Assembly: GCA_964539825.1 (NCBI GenBank)
Contig: CAZIKF010000040.1
Location: 1 to 44,990 of the forward strand
From: CAZIKF01 sp964539825
GTDB taxonomy: Bacteria; Muiribacteriota; UBA6191
Reading direction: 5' to 3'
Length of the DNA stretch: 44,990 bases
Below, piece by piece: positions 24,701-33,538 of the stretch. The notes beneath the pieces were generated by a model. That model was not told where the DNA came from and did not search any database. It saw nothing but the letters and a program-made list of their open reading frames with translations. The position numbers and the translations under genes were made by a program. Position 1 is the first letter of the stretch, and each line of letters starts with the position of its first letter.

Positions 24701-26038
24701 ATGAAACCAGCATCCATGCAACAGCCATCCATCGGGGGAATGGGCTTCAAAGACTACAAAGTCGCAGATATCAGCCTCGCTGATTGGGGACGCAAGGAAA
24801 TTTTTCTGGCCGAAAAGGAAATGCCAGGTCTCATGGCGCTTCGCGAGGAATTTCGCGGAAGTCAGCCGCTCAAGGGAGCCAATATCATTGGCTGTATTCA
24901 CATGACCATACAGACCGCTGTTCTAATAGAGACTCTTGTAGAGCTGGGAGCGAATGTAAGATGGTCGTCGTGCAATATATTTTCCACCCAGGACCACGCA
25001 GCGGCAGCAATTGCCGCCAGAAATATACCTGTTTTCGCGTGGAAAGGAGAAACGGAAGAAGAATATGACTGGTGTATCGAACAAACCCTGGAGTGGCCAG
25101 ACGGGGTTGAGCCCAATATGGTGCTGGATGATGGCGGTGACGCCACCATTATGCTCCATGAGAAATTCCCCCAGCTTCTAGATAAAATCAAGGGAATTAC
25201 AGAGGAAACCACGACTGGAGTTCACCGACTATACGATATGCACAAAGAAGGAACACTAAAGGTTCCCGCTATCAATGTGAATGATTCTGTTACCAAATCA
25301 AAATTTGATAACCTCTATGGATGCCGGGAGTCTCTTGCAGATGGAATCAAGAGAGCCACCGATGTAATGGTCGCCGGTAAAGTTGTAGTCATCGCTGGAT
25401 ATGGGGATGTGGGCAAGGGTTGTGCTCAATCAATGGGAGGTTTGGGTGCACGAATCTTGATCACCGAGATTGATCCTATCATCTGTATGCAGGCCGCAAT
25501 GGAAGGATTCGAAGTTACTACGATGGAGAAAGCGGCCGCCGTGGGAGATATTTTCATTACAGCCACCGGATGTTGTGATGTGGTTCGTAAAGAGCACATG
25601 CTCGCAATGAAGGACAGCGCCATACTCTGTAATATTGGTCACTTTGACTCCGAAATTGAGTTGAGTTGGCTGGCAAAGGAAGAGGTAAAGGAAACAAACG
25701 TTAAGCCCCAGGTAGATATTGTTCACCTTCCTAACGGAAGAGATATCATCGTCCTTGCCAGAGGGCGTCTGGTTAACCTTGGGTGTGCCACCGGACACCC
25801 TTCATTTGTTATGTCCTGCTCCTTCACCAACCAGGTTCTTGCGCAAATCGAACTATTTCAGTATCCAGAGAATTATCCAATTGGAGTGTATACCCTCCCC
25901 AAAAAGCTGGATGAAAAAGTGGCCTCACTACACCTCTCAAAACTGGGTGTGGAACTGACCAAACTCAACGAAAAGCAGTCTGAATACCTGGGGATTCCCA
26001 TCGAGGGCCCTTTCAAACCAGAATATTATAGGTATTGA
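24701..26038 (+). CDS. ahcY: S-adenosylhomocysteine hydrolase
   Basis: 445 residues. It reversibly cleaves S-adenosylhomocysteine to adenosine and homocysteine, with bound NAD, clearing the by-product of methylation in the cytoplasm. Seen: the start MKPASMQQPS with GGGAGG upstream; substrate-domain motifs GCIHMTIQTAVLIETL, NIFSTQDHAAAA and NDSVTKSKFDNLYGCRES; the NAD-binding loop AGYGDVGKGCAQ; GHFDSEIE; and the C-terminal tail KPEYYRY whose Lys and Tyr close the NAD site of the partner subunit. Length and motifs are complete. The TGA stop coincides with the first bases of an inverted-repeat element, yet the conserved C-terminus is intact. Confidence 0.98.
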   Translation: MKPASMQQPSIGGMGFKDYKVADISLADWGRKEIFLAEKEMPGLMALREEFRGSQPLKGANIIGCIHMTIQTAVLIETLVELGANVRWSSCNIFSTQDHAAAAIAARNIPVFAWKGETEEEYDWCIEQTLEWPDGVEPNMVLDDGGDATIMLHEKFPQLLDKIKGITEETTTGVHRLYDMHKEGTLKVPAINVNDSVTKSKFDNLYGCRESLADGIKRATDVMVAGKVVVIAGYGDVGKGCAQSMGGLGARILITEIDPIICMQAAMEGFEVTTMEKAAAVGDIFITATGCCDVVRKEHMLAMKDSAILCNIGHFDSEIELSWLAKEEVKETNVKPQVDIVHLPNGRDIIVLARGRLVNLGCATGHPSFVMSCSFTNQVLAQIELFQYPENYPIGVYTLPKKLDEKVASLHLSKLGVELTKLNEKQSEYLGIPIEGPFKPEYYRY

Positions 26039-26197
26039 GCCGAGAACCGAGGCTTAGGGCTTTGTAGAGTATCCATGGACTTCACCTACTGGCGGTTCCT
26101 TCGTCACCCGTAGCTGATGCTACGCGTTCCTCACGAACCACCACTATGCTTGCCCCTGAACACTCTACAAAGCCCACGCCCCGGCCCTCGACTCAAT
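26034..26197. repeat. 164-bp inverted-repeat element, family 3
   Basis: The outer inverted repeats are about 37 bp and imperfect: ATTGAGCCGAG at the left, CTCGACTCAAT at the right. A perfect inner block GGGCTTTGTAGAGT / ACTCTACAAAGCCC is included. The loop region holds nested dyads, CGTAGC-TGAT-GCTACG flanked by GGTTC/GAACC. The left edge overlaps the ahcY TGA. It is a single copy in this window, with no coding capacity. Confidence 0.8.
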
Positions 26198-26267
26198 GAT
26201 TTTCTTGGCACTTCTACTTCCAGTCCCATAATAGGCTCTATTCTCATTCCATTGTTTCCTTTGATTC

Positions 26268-26452
26268 CTAGGAGCCTGTCGGAGAATTGCCTTCTACTGC
26301 GACCGGCTGCAAAAAACAGGCTCGGCGTTGTCACCGAAAAAACCGCTCTCAATGTGCTCCAGCACACCTTCGGCGGTATTTTCCGCCTCCGCCTTGATCC
26401 TGATTTTTTCGCTCGGTCTCGTCACAAACTCAATTCTCCGACAGGCTCCTAG
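26268..26452. repeat. 185-bp inverted-repeat element, family 1 copy 2
   Basis: This is the second copy of the 13740-13924 element, the same length. Its terminal repeats are perfect over 22 bp (26268-26289 and 26431-26452). Internal hairpins are kept with changed bases: GTGCT-CC-AGCAC and GGCGG-TATTTT-CCGCC. It lies between the family 3 element and the kinase gene, 34 bp before the kinase start. The remaining part of the 448-bp gap (26198-26267) shows nothing else. Confidence 0.92.
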
Positions 26453-26468
26453 AAGAAATACCTGATTT

Positions 26469-26485
26469 CCTGTCGATCAGACAGG
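26469..26485 (+). promoter_or_regulatory. Dyad directly before kinase start codon
   Basis: CCTGTC-GATCA-GACAGG is a perfect 6-bp stem that ends one base before the kinase ATG at 26487 and includes the only ribosome-binding-site-like bases (AGG). Folding would hide the translation start. It could instead be an operator. Confidence 0.45.
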
Positions 26486-26486
26486 T

Positions 26487-27617
26487 ATGGGTACTCTTTC
26501 TTTGGCTGACTCCTCGCAGAAAATTGGTGCTTATGAGGTGCTAGGCGATCCGATCGCTGCTGGTGGGCTTGGACGTGTTTACAAAGTACGTTCCGCAGAG
26601 GGGAAAATTTGCGCTGCTAAGGTACTTGCTAAGGAGTTCCTGAAGGACCGCAAAAAAAAGGAGCGATTTTGCTCCGAGTATCACATCCTCTCCAGACTTC
26701 ATTCTCCGAGGATCGTAAAAGCTGTTGACCTGGTTCAAGAGAGAGGACTCTGCAGCATCATTCTTGAATATGTGGATGGCGTGGAGCTTACCCAATTACT
26801 CAAAGCCGCCCCCTTTCCCGAAGAAGTAGCTCTTCACCTGGTCATGGAAATCTCTCTTGCCTTTCAGGAATGTCATAAGCACCAGCTCTTCCATCGAGAT
26901 CTAAAACCGGAGAATATCCTGATCTCAACAAAGGGCCAGGTCAAACTCATTGATTTTGGAGTGGCCAAAGACCAGGAAATTAGCAGAACTCTCCAGGGAA
27001 CTGTTCTGGGAACCCTGGAGTACATGGCCCCTGAGCAGATTGAAAGAACTTCTCATGAGGTGGATCAACGAGCTGATCTCTATGCTCTTGGGGTGCTGAC
27101 CTATGAGATGCTTTCGAGAAGACTGCCTATACGAATCGGTACTAATGACAGCATCATCAAGGTGCTTGAAAAAAAGAATAAGCACAAAATTCCCCAGGGG
27201 AAAATCGGATCTCAGGTACTTGAGAACTTCTGTTCTATTCTCACCCATCCAGACCCGGAGGAAAGACCTCAAAATATTGAAGAGGTCATTGATTTCATCC
27301 GAAAATATAAGAAATCTACAACTCTAAAGTCTTCCTTCAAAGACTGGTTAGCTGGTTACTGGGAGTCCGAATCCGAGAAAAAATCCAAAAAAGTTCCAGG
27401 GCCTGACCCAAAGCCTGTACAAAATGATCTCCCCCCACCCGCAAAAGAGAGAAAGAGCCCATACCAATGGTTACTTTTTTGGCTCCCGGCTTGCCTTATG
27501 TTTCTCTATGCTCTTAGCTATAGCACCCCATTTTTGAAAAAAATCCTCGGAAAACTGGCTCCTTTGCTGGAGCAGGTCCGTTCATTTTTTCATTTGCTGC
27601 TGTTCTTTTTCTCTTGA
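26487..27617 (+). CDS. Ser/Thr protein kinase, Hanks type, C-terminal membrane anchor
   Basis: 376 residues. Kinase domain ~15-275: Gly loop AAGGLGRV, Lys45 in CAAKVL, catalytic HRDLKPEN (His136, Asp138), DFG (156-158), LGTLEYMAPEQ activation segment, then DLYALGVLTYEML. All residues needed for activity are present. A Pro/Lys linker is followed by one clear membrane segment (~YQWLLFWLPACLMFLYALSY) and a second hydrophobic stretch at the C-terminus, so the kinase faces the cytoplasm with little or nothing outside. PASTA or other sensor domains are absent. It is flanked upstream by two repeat elements, and no substrate gene is evident. Confidence 0.92.
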   Translation: MGTLSLADSSQKIGAYEVLGDPIAAGGLGRVYKVRSAEGKICAAKVLAKEFLKDRKKKERFCSEYHILSRLHSPRIVKAVDLVQERGLCSIILEYVDGVELTQLLKAAPFPEEVALHLVMEISLAFQECHKHQLFHRDLKPENILISTKGQVKLIDFGVAKDQEISRTLQGTVLGTLEYMAPEQIERTSHEVDQRADLYALGVLTYEMLSRRLPIRIGTNDSIIKVLEKKNKHKIPQGKIGSQVLENFCSILTHPDPEERPQNIEEVIDFIRKYKKSTTLKSSFKDWLAGYWESESEKKSKKVPGPDPKPVQNDLPPPAKERKSPYQWLLFWLPACLMFLYALSYSTPFLKKILGKLAPLLEQVRSFFHLLLFFFS

Positions 27618-27631
27618 AATTAGCTTGGGCC

Positions 27632-27659
27632 TTGACGATTAGCACAACTCCCTTAGAAT
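27632..27659 (+). promoter_or_regulatory. Promoter of the clostripain-like gene
   Basis: TTGACG (27632-27637) and TAGAAT (27654-27659) are separated by 16 nt; each matches five of six consensus bases. The predicted leader is about 70 nt. AGGAG lies 6 nt before the ATG at 27735. Confidence 0.6.
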
Positions 27660-27734
27660 CATCTCGTTTTTCCTTTACACATGAGGTAGGGGATCGCTAA
27701 CATCGGACTTCACCGGAACGATCAGGAGAACTAA

Positions 27735-28946
27735 ATGAAAAATTCAATCAAGTTACTTTGCTTTTCAGCTCTGATGAGCACTTTTCTATTCACACCTGCC
27801 AGCATGGCTGATGCAACACAAAAGGAATGGACCTTTCTCATCTTTTTAAACGCCGACAACAACCTTGACCGCTTCGGTGTGAATGATGTGCATGAAATGG
27901 AGGCCGTTGGCTCAACTGACCAGGTGAATATCGTAGTTCAGTTTGACCGGGCTTACGGGAAACCCGCCAAGAGACTCTATGTCAAACAAGGCGAATCAGA
28001 TGTTGTCGAAGAAATGGGCGAAGTGGATATGGGGGATATAGATGTCTTCACTGATTTCGTAGCCTGGGGAACCGAAAATTATCCTGCGAAGAAATATGCT
28101 GTGGTTATGTGGAATCATGGATCCGGTTGGAATAAGAGGCAGGGAGACTTAACCTTTAAGGGAATTTCCTATGACGATCAGTCCGGAAACCACATCACAA
28201 CTGCCCAACTCGGGGACGGCCTCAAGACCATCAAGGAAAATCTCGGTAGAAATCTAGACATCCTGGCTTTTGACGCCTGCCTCATGCAGATGGTTGAAGT
28301 GGCATACGCCATCCGTCATGAAGTTGATATTATGCTCGCTTCCGAAGAAGTAGAGCCTGGTGAGGGTTGGGCTTATACCGACTCAATGCAGCCAATCATA
28401 GAGAATCCAACAATGACTCCAGGAGAAACCGCAAGCGTAATTGTAGACACCTACGACGCCTCCTACGATGGGGGTTCACAGGGCAATAGGTCTACCACGC
28501 AGTCCTGGGTACGTCTTTCGGCGATGGACACTCTAATCAGCACCTTAAATGCTGCCGCAGTTGAATTAACAGGGAACTTCACCAATGAAATGAAGGCTAC
28601 CATCAAACAGGTGCAGAAGTTTTACTATCGATCCAATGTAGATTTAGTCCACTTTCTTGCATTGATGCATGAGAAGATTTCCGGATCTGAATCTGAGACT
28701 GCTAACAAGGCTGAAATTCTAGCCACGTTAAACTCGGCAAAAGCAGCCGCCCAGAATTTTGTAGGACACAGCGCTTCTCATGGAAGTTCCATGAGCAACT
28801 CACATGGAGTAGCGATCTATGTTCCCGGTCGCGGCTATAGTTTTTCCAAGAAATATAAGGATCTTGATTTTGCTAAAGACAACCAGTGGGATGAAATGCT
28901 CAAGGCCTATTATGACAGGTCCAAAACTACTCTGGCTGATCTCTAG
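27735..28946 (+). CDS. Clostripain-family (C11) cysteine peptidase, exported
   Basis: 403 residues. Signal peptide ~1-26 (MKNSIKLLCFSALMSTFLFT... ASMADA). The C11 fold is marked by WTFLIFLNADNNLD at the start of the domain, catalytic His128 in WNHGSGW and catalytic Cys182 in FDACLMQ, followed by the ASEEVEPGEGW loop. Family members cleave after basic residues and are often autoprocessed; the processing site here is not obvious. A C-terminal helical region ends with an intact stop, and a strong terminator follows 18 bp later. It seems to be a single-gene unit with its own promoter. It is one of several secreted or envelope peptidases in the window. Confidence 0.92.
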   Translation: MKNSIKLLCFSALMSTFLFTPASMADATQKEWTFLIFLNADNNLDRFGVNDVHEMEAVGSTDQVNIVVQFDRAYGKPAKRLYVKQGESDVVEEMGEVDMGDIDVFTDFVAWGTENYPAKKYAVVMWNHGSGWNKRQGDLTFKGISYDDQSGNHITTAQLGDGLKTIKENLGRNLDILAFDACLMQMVEVAYAIRHEVDIMLASEEVEPGEGWAYTDSMQPIIENPTMTPGETASVIVDTYDASYDGGSQGNRSTTQSWVRLSAMDTLISTLNAAAVELTGNFTNEMKATIKQVQKFYYRSNVDLVHFLALMHEKISGSESETANKAEILATLNSAKAAAQNFVGHSASHGSSMSNSHGVAIYVPGRGYSFSKKYKDLDFAKDNQWDEMLKAYYDRSKTTLADL

Positions 28947-28963
28947 AATTCCGATAATAAACT

Positions 28964-28995
28964 AAAAAAGGGCCTCTTTTTGAGGTCCTTTTTTT
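28964..28995. terminator. Bidirectional intrinsic terminator
   Basis: An A-run, then GGGCCTC-tttt-GAGGTCC, then a T-run of seven: a strong stem with one wobble, flanked by A and T tracts so that it can end transcripts from both sides. It sits between the convergent clostripain gene and the 28994-29962 gene, overlapping the stop of the latter. Confidence 0.9.
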
Positions 28996-29962
28996 ATTTC
29001 TCCGTAAAAAGATCTCGAGGATAGGCCCAATCTTTTCGGTGGTAATGACCCAGGAGATAAAGAAAGAAAAAAGAGAACAAGGATCCTGATAAAAGGGTCG
29101 TCACCATTGACTCTATCAAAGCAATCATAGAAGGGGCACTTAAAAAGGAAAACTTCTCTCCCAGCTCCTTCATCGTCGAGGCATTCAACTTTCCGGACTG
29201 AAGGATAGTGCTTATTTCCTGAAACGAACTCATCCAGCCTTCCTGAGGACTCGATGCTAAGAATCTGAGCCCACTCTCCATTGCTTTTAGCAATGAAAAG
29301 CCCGTGGACAAGGCCAGGCTAAGAATAAGCCAGCCCACTGACAGAAGCAGAATGCACCAGAAACGGTTTTTCACAAGTAGATAGGAAGCCCTCAACGGCT
29401 GCCAGGAGATTACCTGCAAAAAAACATAGTGGTGCAGGCTGAAACCCAGAAACCACAAAATCAGAATCCAAATCGGTAAATAAATCAGAAAAATCCCCAG
29501 GGCAAGCCAAAGAAACGCCTCATGAATCAAATGCAGCCAGAGAACAATGGCCGGCACAAATAGGGGCATTAAACCCACTATATGAGTCATGGAAACAATA
29601 ATGAGAATATTCCATGCTTCCCTGGGGCTAAACTCTGAGAGAATAGCACTCACCGAGCTATCCCCACTCGCACTATCTTTCAACATTACCTTTATGGCGA
29701 AGTAGGGGAAATATACCCCTAAAGTAAGACTTAAGAGGGTCAGGAATCCCACAAGCAGAAAATTCAATCCTGAAGGCAGCAAGTCCATGACCCCATGTCC
29801 CAGGACAAGTATTATGTCTGCTCCATGCAGTAGGGCACAAATGAGAATCAAAGGTATGAAGAGTGCTTTCAGGACCTGAAGATAATCTCCAAGACCAGTG
29901 GTAACCAGATCCACAGACTTGGAAAATCCAAGTTTTGAAAATCGTGGACTGCTTTGTTCCAT
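28994..29962 (-). CDS. Polytopic membrane protein of unknown function
   Basis: 322 residues with roughly six to seven hydrophobic segments (about 30-50, 62-85, 115-140, 140-175, 200-225 and 280-305) and no recognised catalytic motif. AGGTAGGT directly precedes the ATG. It begins 6 bp after the HEAT-repeat gene stop, so the two are probably one transcript and may work together. The pattern resembles DUF975- or glycerophosphodiesterase-membrane-domain-like transporters, but I cannot assign it. Confidence 0.75.
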   Translation of the reverse strand: MEQSSPRFSKLGFSKSVDLVTTGLGDYLQVLKALFIPLILICALLHGADIILVLGHGVMDLLPSGLNFLLVGFLTLLSLTLGVYFPYFAIKVMLKDSASGDSSVSAILSEFSPREAWNILIIVSMTHIVGLMPLFVPAIVLWLHLIHEAFLWLALGIFLIYLPIWILILWFLGFSLHHYVFLQVISWQPLRASYLLVKNRFWCILLLSVGWLILSLALSTGFSLLKAMESGLRFLASSPQEGWMSSFQEISTILQSGKLNASTMKELGEKFSFLSAPSMIALIESMVTTLLSGSLFSFFFLYLLGHYHRKDWAYPRDLFTEK

Positions 29963-29968
29963 ACCTAC

Positions 29969-32824
29969 CTACTTATCCGTAAACCCGGGCTCACACATCT
30001 TCTCTCTAGTCCGAAGGATCATCTCCGAAACTTCATCTGGTATTTCCTGACTACTTTCGATCTTAGTGAAAATTTCCTCGACTCTATCCTTCTGCCCCTG
30101 GAGAAAATAGATCATGGATAGATTTGAGAGCACCTTTAGGTTACCGGGTTTCAACTGTAATATTTTCAAACAGCACCGCTCTGCCTGCTCAAACTGCTTC
30201 AATTCAGCATGACTTCGTGCCATAAGATGAAGAGCCGGAGCCGACTCATGTAAAGCGACAGATTTTTTAAGTAAGGACAGAGCGGCATTCCAGTGCTGTT
30301 TGCTTACTTCCTCTCGGGCCTCTTTGAAAAAACTCTGAGCTTGCTCGTGTCTCGAGCTTTGAACAAACTCTTCGAGCAGCTTTTTCCAAACCTCTTTGCC
30401 CAGAATTTCTCTTAAACAGGACTTAATATGATGCTTCAAAACCGGGTCTGAATCTTCTAAAAGTCCCTTCAGCGCAGGTATGGCCTCCTTGGCCCTCAGT
30501 CTACCAAGCGCATCGACTGCTTCCTTCTGAATTTCCCAATCATCATGGTTCAGAAATTCCACGATATGCATGGGTTCAGAAAACTGAGATATCTGCCCAA
30601 TTGCATGAAGGGTCTTTCTGAGAATTCTTGGATCCGGACTTTCAAGGTACTTAAGCAGTAAACTCTGAAAGTCTGGATTCCCAAAGGCTCCCGCTGCATC
30701 CAGATATTCTTCAATCAGATCTTGAGGAACTGCTTTTCCGTATTCCAAAAGAGGTCCAATGAACTCCTCATTTTTTAGCACCGATATTCCCTTAAGCGCT
30801 TCCTTCTGAACCAGCCAGTTCTCATTTTTTAATGCCCCGAGAAAGAGTTCCCTGGTCTCTTTACCCTGGGAATTCAATTTTGCAAGGGTTGCTAAAACAC
30901 GAATGCTGAGTTCAACATCTTCACTGAGTGCCAGGGGAATTAAGACGGATTCCGATGTAGTGTCCCCAATCGTTCCCAGGCAGGTGACTGCCATCTTCCG
31001 AATGGAAAAATACTCATCCTCCAGGAGCTCCATCACGAAGGAACGAGATTCCACGGAACCAATTTGCTCAACGGCCAATAAACCATTTGATCTTAGTTTC
31101 CAGTCACTGCTCTCCAGTAACTCATGAACCTTAACCAGGGCTTCTTTGCCAACCTTACCGGCCAGGATACTTCCCCAGTAGACTTCTTCCTTCTGACTGG
31201 AAGCTAATAGGTCTAACATCACTTCCTGGCGACACTCCATCATTTCTGCCAGGAGATCGGTAACCTGGGAATAAACTCTGCGTGAATGTCGTTCGCTATA
31301 AATTACACGAAGATAACTCGCCGACGAAGACCCTAATTGCTGAAAAAAAGTGAGCGCATTTTGTCGAACCCCAACATGCTGTGAATCCAGGCAAGACTTC
31401 ATTGCTGATATAACCGAAGGATCTCGAGAGCCGATAAAGGCGCGTGTAATCCAATACACCGCATTCTCATCTCCCTCTTCAAATACCTGCAATAGTGGAG
31501 AGAGGTCATGATTTTGAAAAGAGCGCAGGGCTTCACATGCTGCCGTCTTCAAGACCCAATCCTCGGTAAGCAGAGTTTTGATCAGCGGGTCAAGAAAAGC
31601 CTCGGAATTTCTCCTTTCCATGATGCGAATCATCCAATATTTACGATTGGAACTACCCTCCAAGAGGCCATTGATGAAAAATGTATCCTCAATTCCTTCT
31701 AATCGAGATAAGGTATTCGAAGCTTCATTTCGAACTCTCCACAACTCATGATCGAGAAGATCTATAAGAATGGACAAGGTCTCTTCATCCCAGGAGTACT
31801 GAGCCAGACTTGCTATACTCAGTACCTGGAGATCTGGGTCTTCGTCATAGCAAAGTGACTGAAAAATTGTCCTTACAACTGATACATTGAGATTGCGCAA
31901 AGCCTGTAAAATCCAGAATCTCCCCTCTTTATCCTTTTGATAAAAACTATCTAGAAGGGGGGCTACGGAAAGGTCACCGATCTTCGCCAGGCTTCGTGCG
32001 GAAGAAACCCGAATCGGTCGAGAATCGTCGTCTAACTTTGCGAGTAGCAGAGTAACTGCATGCTCACCTTGGAGGGACAAGGCTTCAATACACGCTTCCC
32101 TTATCCGTTCGATGGGATGATCCAGAAACTGCAGCATCGGCCGAATCGCCGGGTGAGAACCAAGCTTTCCCAGGCTTTCCAAATGAACTTCTAGGAGTTC
32201 AACGTCTTCAGTATTTTTCAGCGTCTCAAGGCTCGCCAACAAAATCTCCAGCTCAGGTTTCAAGCGAAATTCACCCACCAATTTAATCAACCAATAACGC
32301 TTTTCCCGGGGCAGGCTCTTTTCCCTTAGTGCTTTATGAATGGCGCTGTGGGAACGCTTGCCCATTAAGATCATGGTTTGATAAACGTGGAATCTTCTCA
32401 GCCAATGGCTAGATACAAGCTCATCTAAAATTCGGGGAACATATTTCTCCGCATACCTGCTAAGAGAAAAGGAGGCCAGTGAACGTACATCTCCATCGGG
32501 GTCTCCGAGCATTTCGAGTAAAGGTCCAAATGCAATTCGAGAGGGGGTCTTACCGACAAGACGTACTGCCCCCAGCCGCACAAGCCTGGATGAATCTTGG
32601 AATAAATTCAGAATTTCCTTTTGATGGGGAGACTCCAAAAGGGGTTCCAGAGCAAGAATAGCGCTATATCGTACCTGGGCACTTGTGTCCTGTAGAGCAC
32701 CAAGAAGAGGGATTTGAGCTAATTTTTGAGGATTTTGACCAAGCGCTTTGGCGGCCATAAGACGTACACTTTCACGGCCATCTTTGAGCTGAACAAGAAG
32801 TATGTCTAGGTCCGGCGCTTCCAT
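29969..32824 (-). CDS. Large HEAT-repeat protein with C-terminal TPRs
   Basis: 951 residues. From residue 1 to ~830 it is built of about 25 HEAT units of ~31-35 residues, with recurring patterns such as VRLMAAKALG, VRYSAILALE, VRSLASFSLSRYA, IREACIEALSLQG, IRVSSARSLAKIG and IQKEAVDALGRL. Residues ~850-940 form TPR-like helices (WNAALSLLKKSVALH, LHLMARSHAELKQFEQAERC). No signal peptide or membrane segment, so it is cytoplasmic. Such solenoids are protein-interaction platforms; the partner may be the membrane protein encoded 6 bp downstream. It is divergent from the 2H phosphoesterase gene with only 32 bp between starts. No ribosome binding site was seen. Confidence 0.88.
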   Translation of the reverse strand: MEAPDLDILLVQLKDGRESVRLMAAKALGQNPQKLAQIPLLGALQDTSAQVRYSAILALEPLLESPHQKEILNLFQDSSRLVRLGAVRLVGKTPSRIAFGPLLEMLGDPDGDVRSLASFSLSRYAEKYVPRILDELVSSHWLRRFHVYQTMILMGKRSHSAIHKALREKSLPREKRYWLIKLVGEFRLKPELEILLASLETLKNTEDVELLEVHLESLGKLGSHPAIRPMLQFLDHPIERIREACIEALSLQGEHAVTLLLAKLDDDSRPIRVSSARSLAKIGDLSVAPLLDSFYQKDKEGRFWILQALRNLNVSVVRTIFQSLCYDEDPDLQVLSIASLAQYSWDEETLSILIDLLDHELWRVRNEASNTLSRLEGIEDTFFINGLLEGSSNRKYWMIRIMERRNSEAFLDPLIKTLLTEDWVLKTAACEALRSFQNHDLSPLLQVFEEGDENAVYWITRAFIGSRDPSVISAMKSCLDSQHVGVRQNALTFFQQLGSSSASYLRVIYSERHSRRVYSQVTDLLAEMMECRQEVMLDLLASSQKEEVYWGSILAGKVGKEALVKVHELLESSDWKLRSNGLLAVEQIGSVESRSFVMELLEDEYFSIRKMAVTCLGTIGDTTSESVLIPLALSEDVELSIRVLATLAKLNSQGKETRELFLGALKNENWLVQKEALKGISVLKNEEFIGPLLEYGKAVPQDLIEEYLDAAGAFGNPDFQSLLLKYLESPDPRILRKTLHAIGQISQFSEPMHIVEFLNHDDWEIQKEAVDALGRLRAKEAIPALKGLLEDSDPVLKHHIKSCLREILGKEVWKKLLEEFVQSSRHEQAQSFFKEAREEVSKQHWNAALSLLKKSVALHESAPALHLMARSHAELKQFEQAERCCLKILQLKPGNLKVLSNLSMIYFLQGQKDRVEEIFTKIESSQEIPDEVSEMILRTREKMCEPGFTDK

Positions 32825-32856
32825 TGAGGGAGTATTTTACGCTAATCTCTGTATTG

Positions 32857-33402
32857 ATGACAGGCTCCTCTGACTTCCTTGATTTTGGATTTGTCCTCTG
32901 GCTTATCCCTGAGCCAGCCTCAGAAAATCTAATTCAAGAAGAAATAAACAACCTTGCCCAGCAGTTGGGAGGACCCGTGTTCCGACCTCATCTGACGCTG
33001 GTAACCCACATTGAGAAACGGGAGCCTGCTGTTCTTGAACTATTTCAGGAAAAGCTCAAACTTCTATCTGAAATTGATCTCGAATTTATTAAGGTATCTA
33101 CTCGAAATACGTACTTTCAATCCGTATTTCTTCAAGCTTCCTCCACCTCCTTCATCATGAATCTAAATATAGAATTAAGAAAGATGTTTGAAGTTGAAGG
33201 TACCCATTTCTTTAATCCACACCTGAGCTTATTTTATGGTGTTCTTTCAGCGCCAAAATTTAAAATAGCTTCCCGCTTGCTAAGTACTACTCTTCCCATA
33301 AAAATTCGATTCGATAGAATTGAGTGCCATCGCATTGAGGGAAGTATGAGTTCCTGGAAGAAAATTAGTAGCCAGCCATTATGTAGTGATTCAAAAAACT
33401 GA
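32857..33402 (+). CDS. 2H phosphoesterase (2'-5' RNA ligase/cyclic phosphodiesterase-like)
   Basis: 181 residues from the ATG at 32857; an in-frame TTG at 32824 would overlap the divergent HEAT gene start. Both halves of the 2H active site are visible, HLTL (His45, Thr47) and HLSL (His122, Ser124), about 77 residues apart. Members hydrolyse 2',3'-cyclic phosphates or 2'-5' linkages in RNA or small nucleotides. The GGPVFRPHLTLVTHI region resembles the plant/yeast cyclic phosphodiesterase branch. The substrate is not predictable. Confidence 0.85.
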   Translation: MTGSSDFLDFGFVLWLIPEPASENLIQEEINNLAQQLGGPVFRPHLTLVTHIEKREPAVLELFQEKLKLLSEIDLEFIKVSTRNTYFQSVFLQASSTSFIMNLNIELRKMFEVEGTHFFNPHLSLFYGVLSAPKFKIASRLLSTTLPIKIRFDRIECHRIEGSMSSWKKISSQPLCSDSKN

Positions 33403-33439
33403 ATTGCTCTTTACAAATTCATTTACAATCGACCACCCT

Positions 33440-33468
33440 TTGCGACGGGACTGGAATCTGTGTAAAAT
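33440..33468 (+). promoter_or_regulatory. Candidate promoter for the 33539-34557 pair
   Basis: TTGCGA (33440-33445, four of six) and TAAAAT (33463-33468, five of six) are separated by 17 nt. A very A/T-rich leader of about 65 nt follows up to the ATG at 33539. Confidence 0.45.
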
Positions 33469-33538
33469 ACCTTCATATGGATATTTCAATAAATTACTTA
33501 TTCATATTAATATTAAGTATTTTAATTCAATAGGAGAA

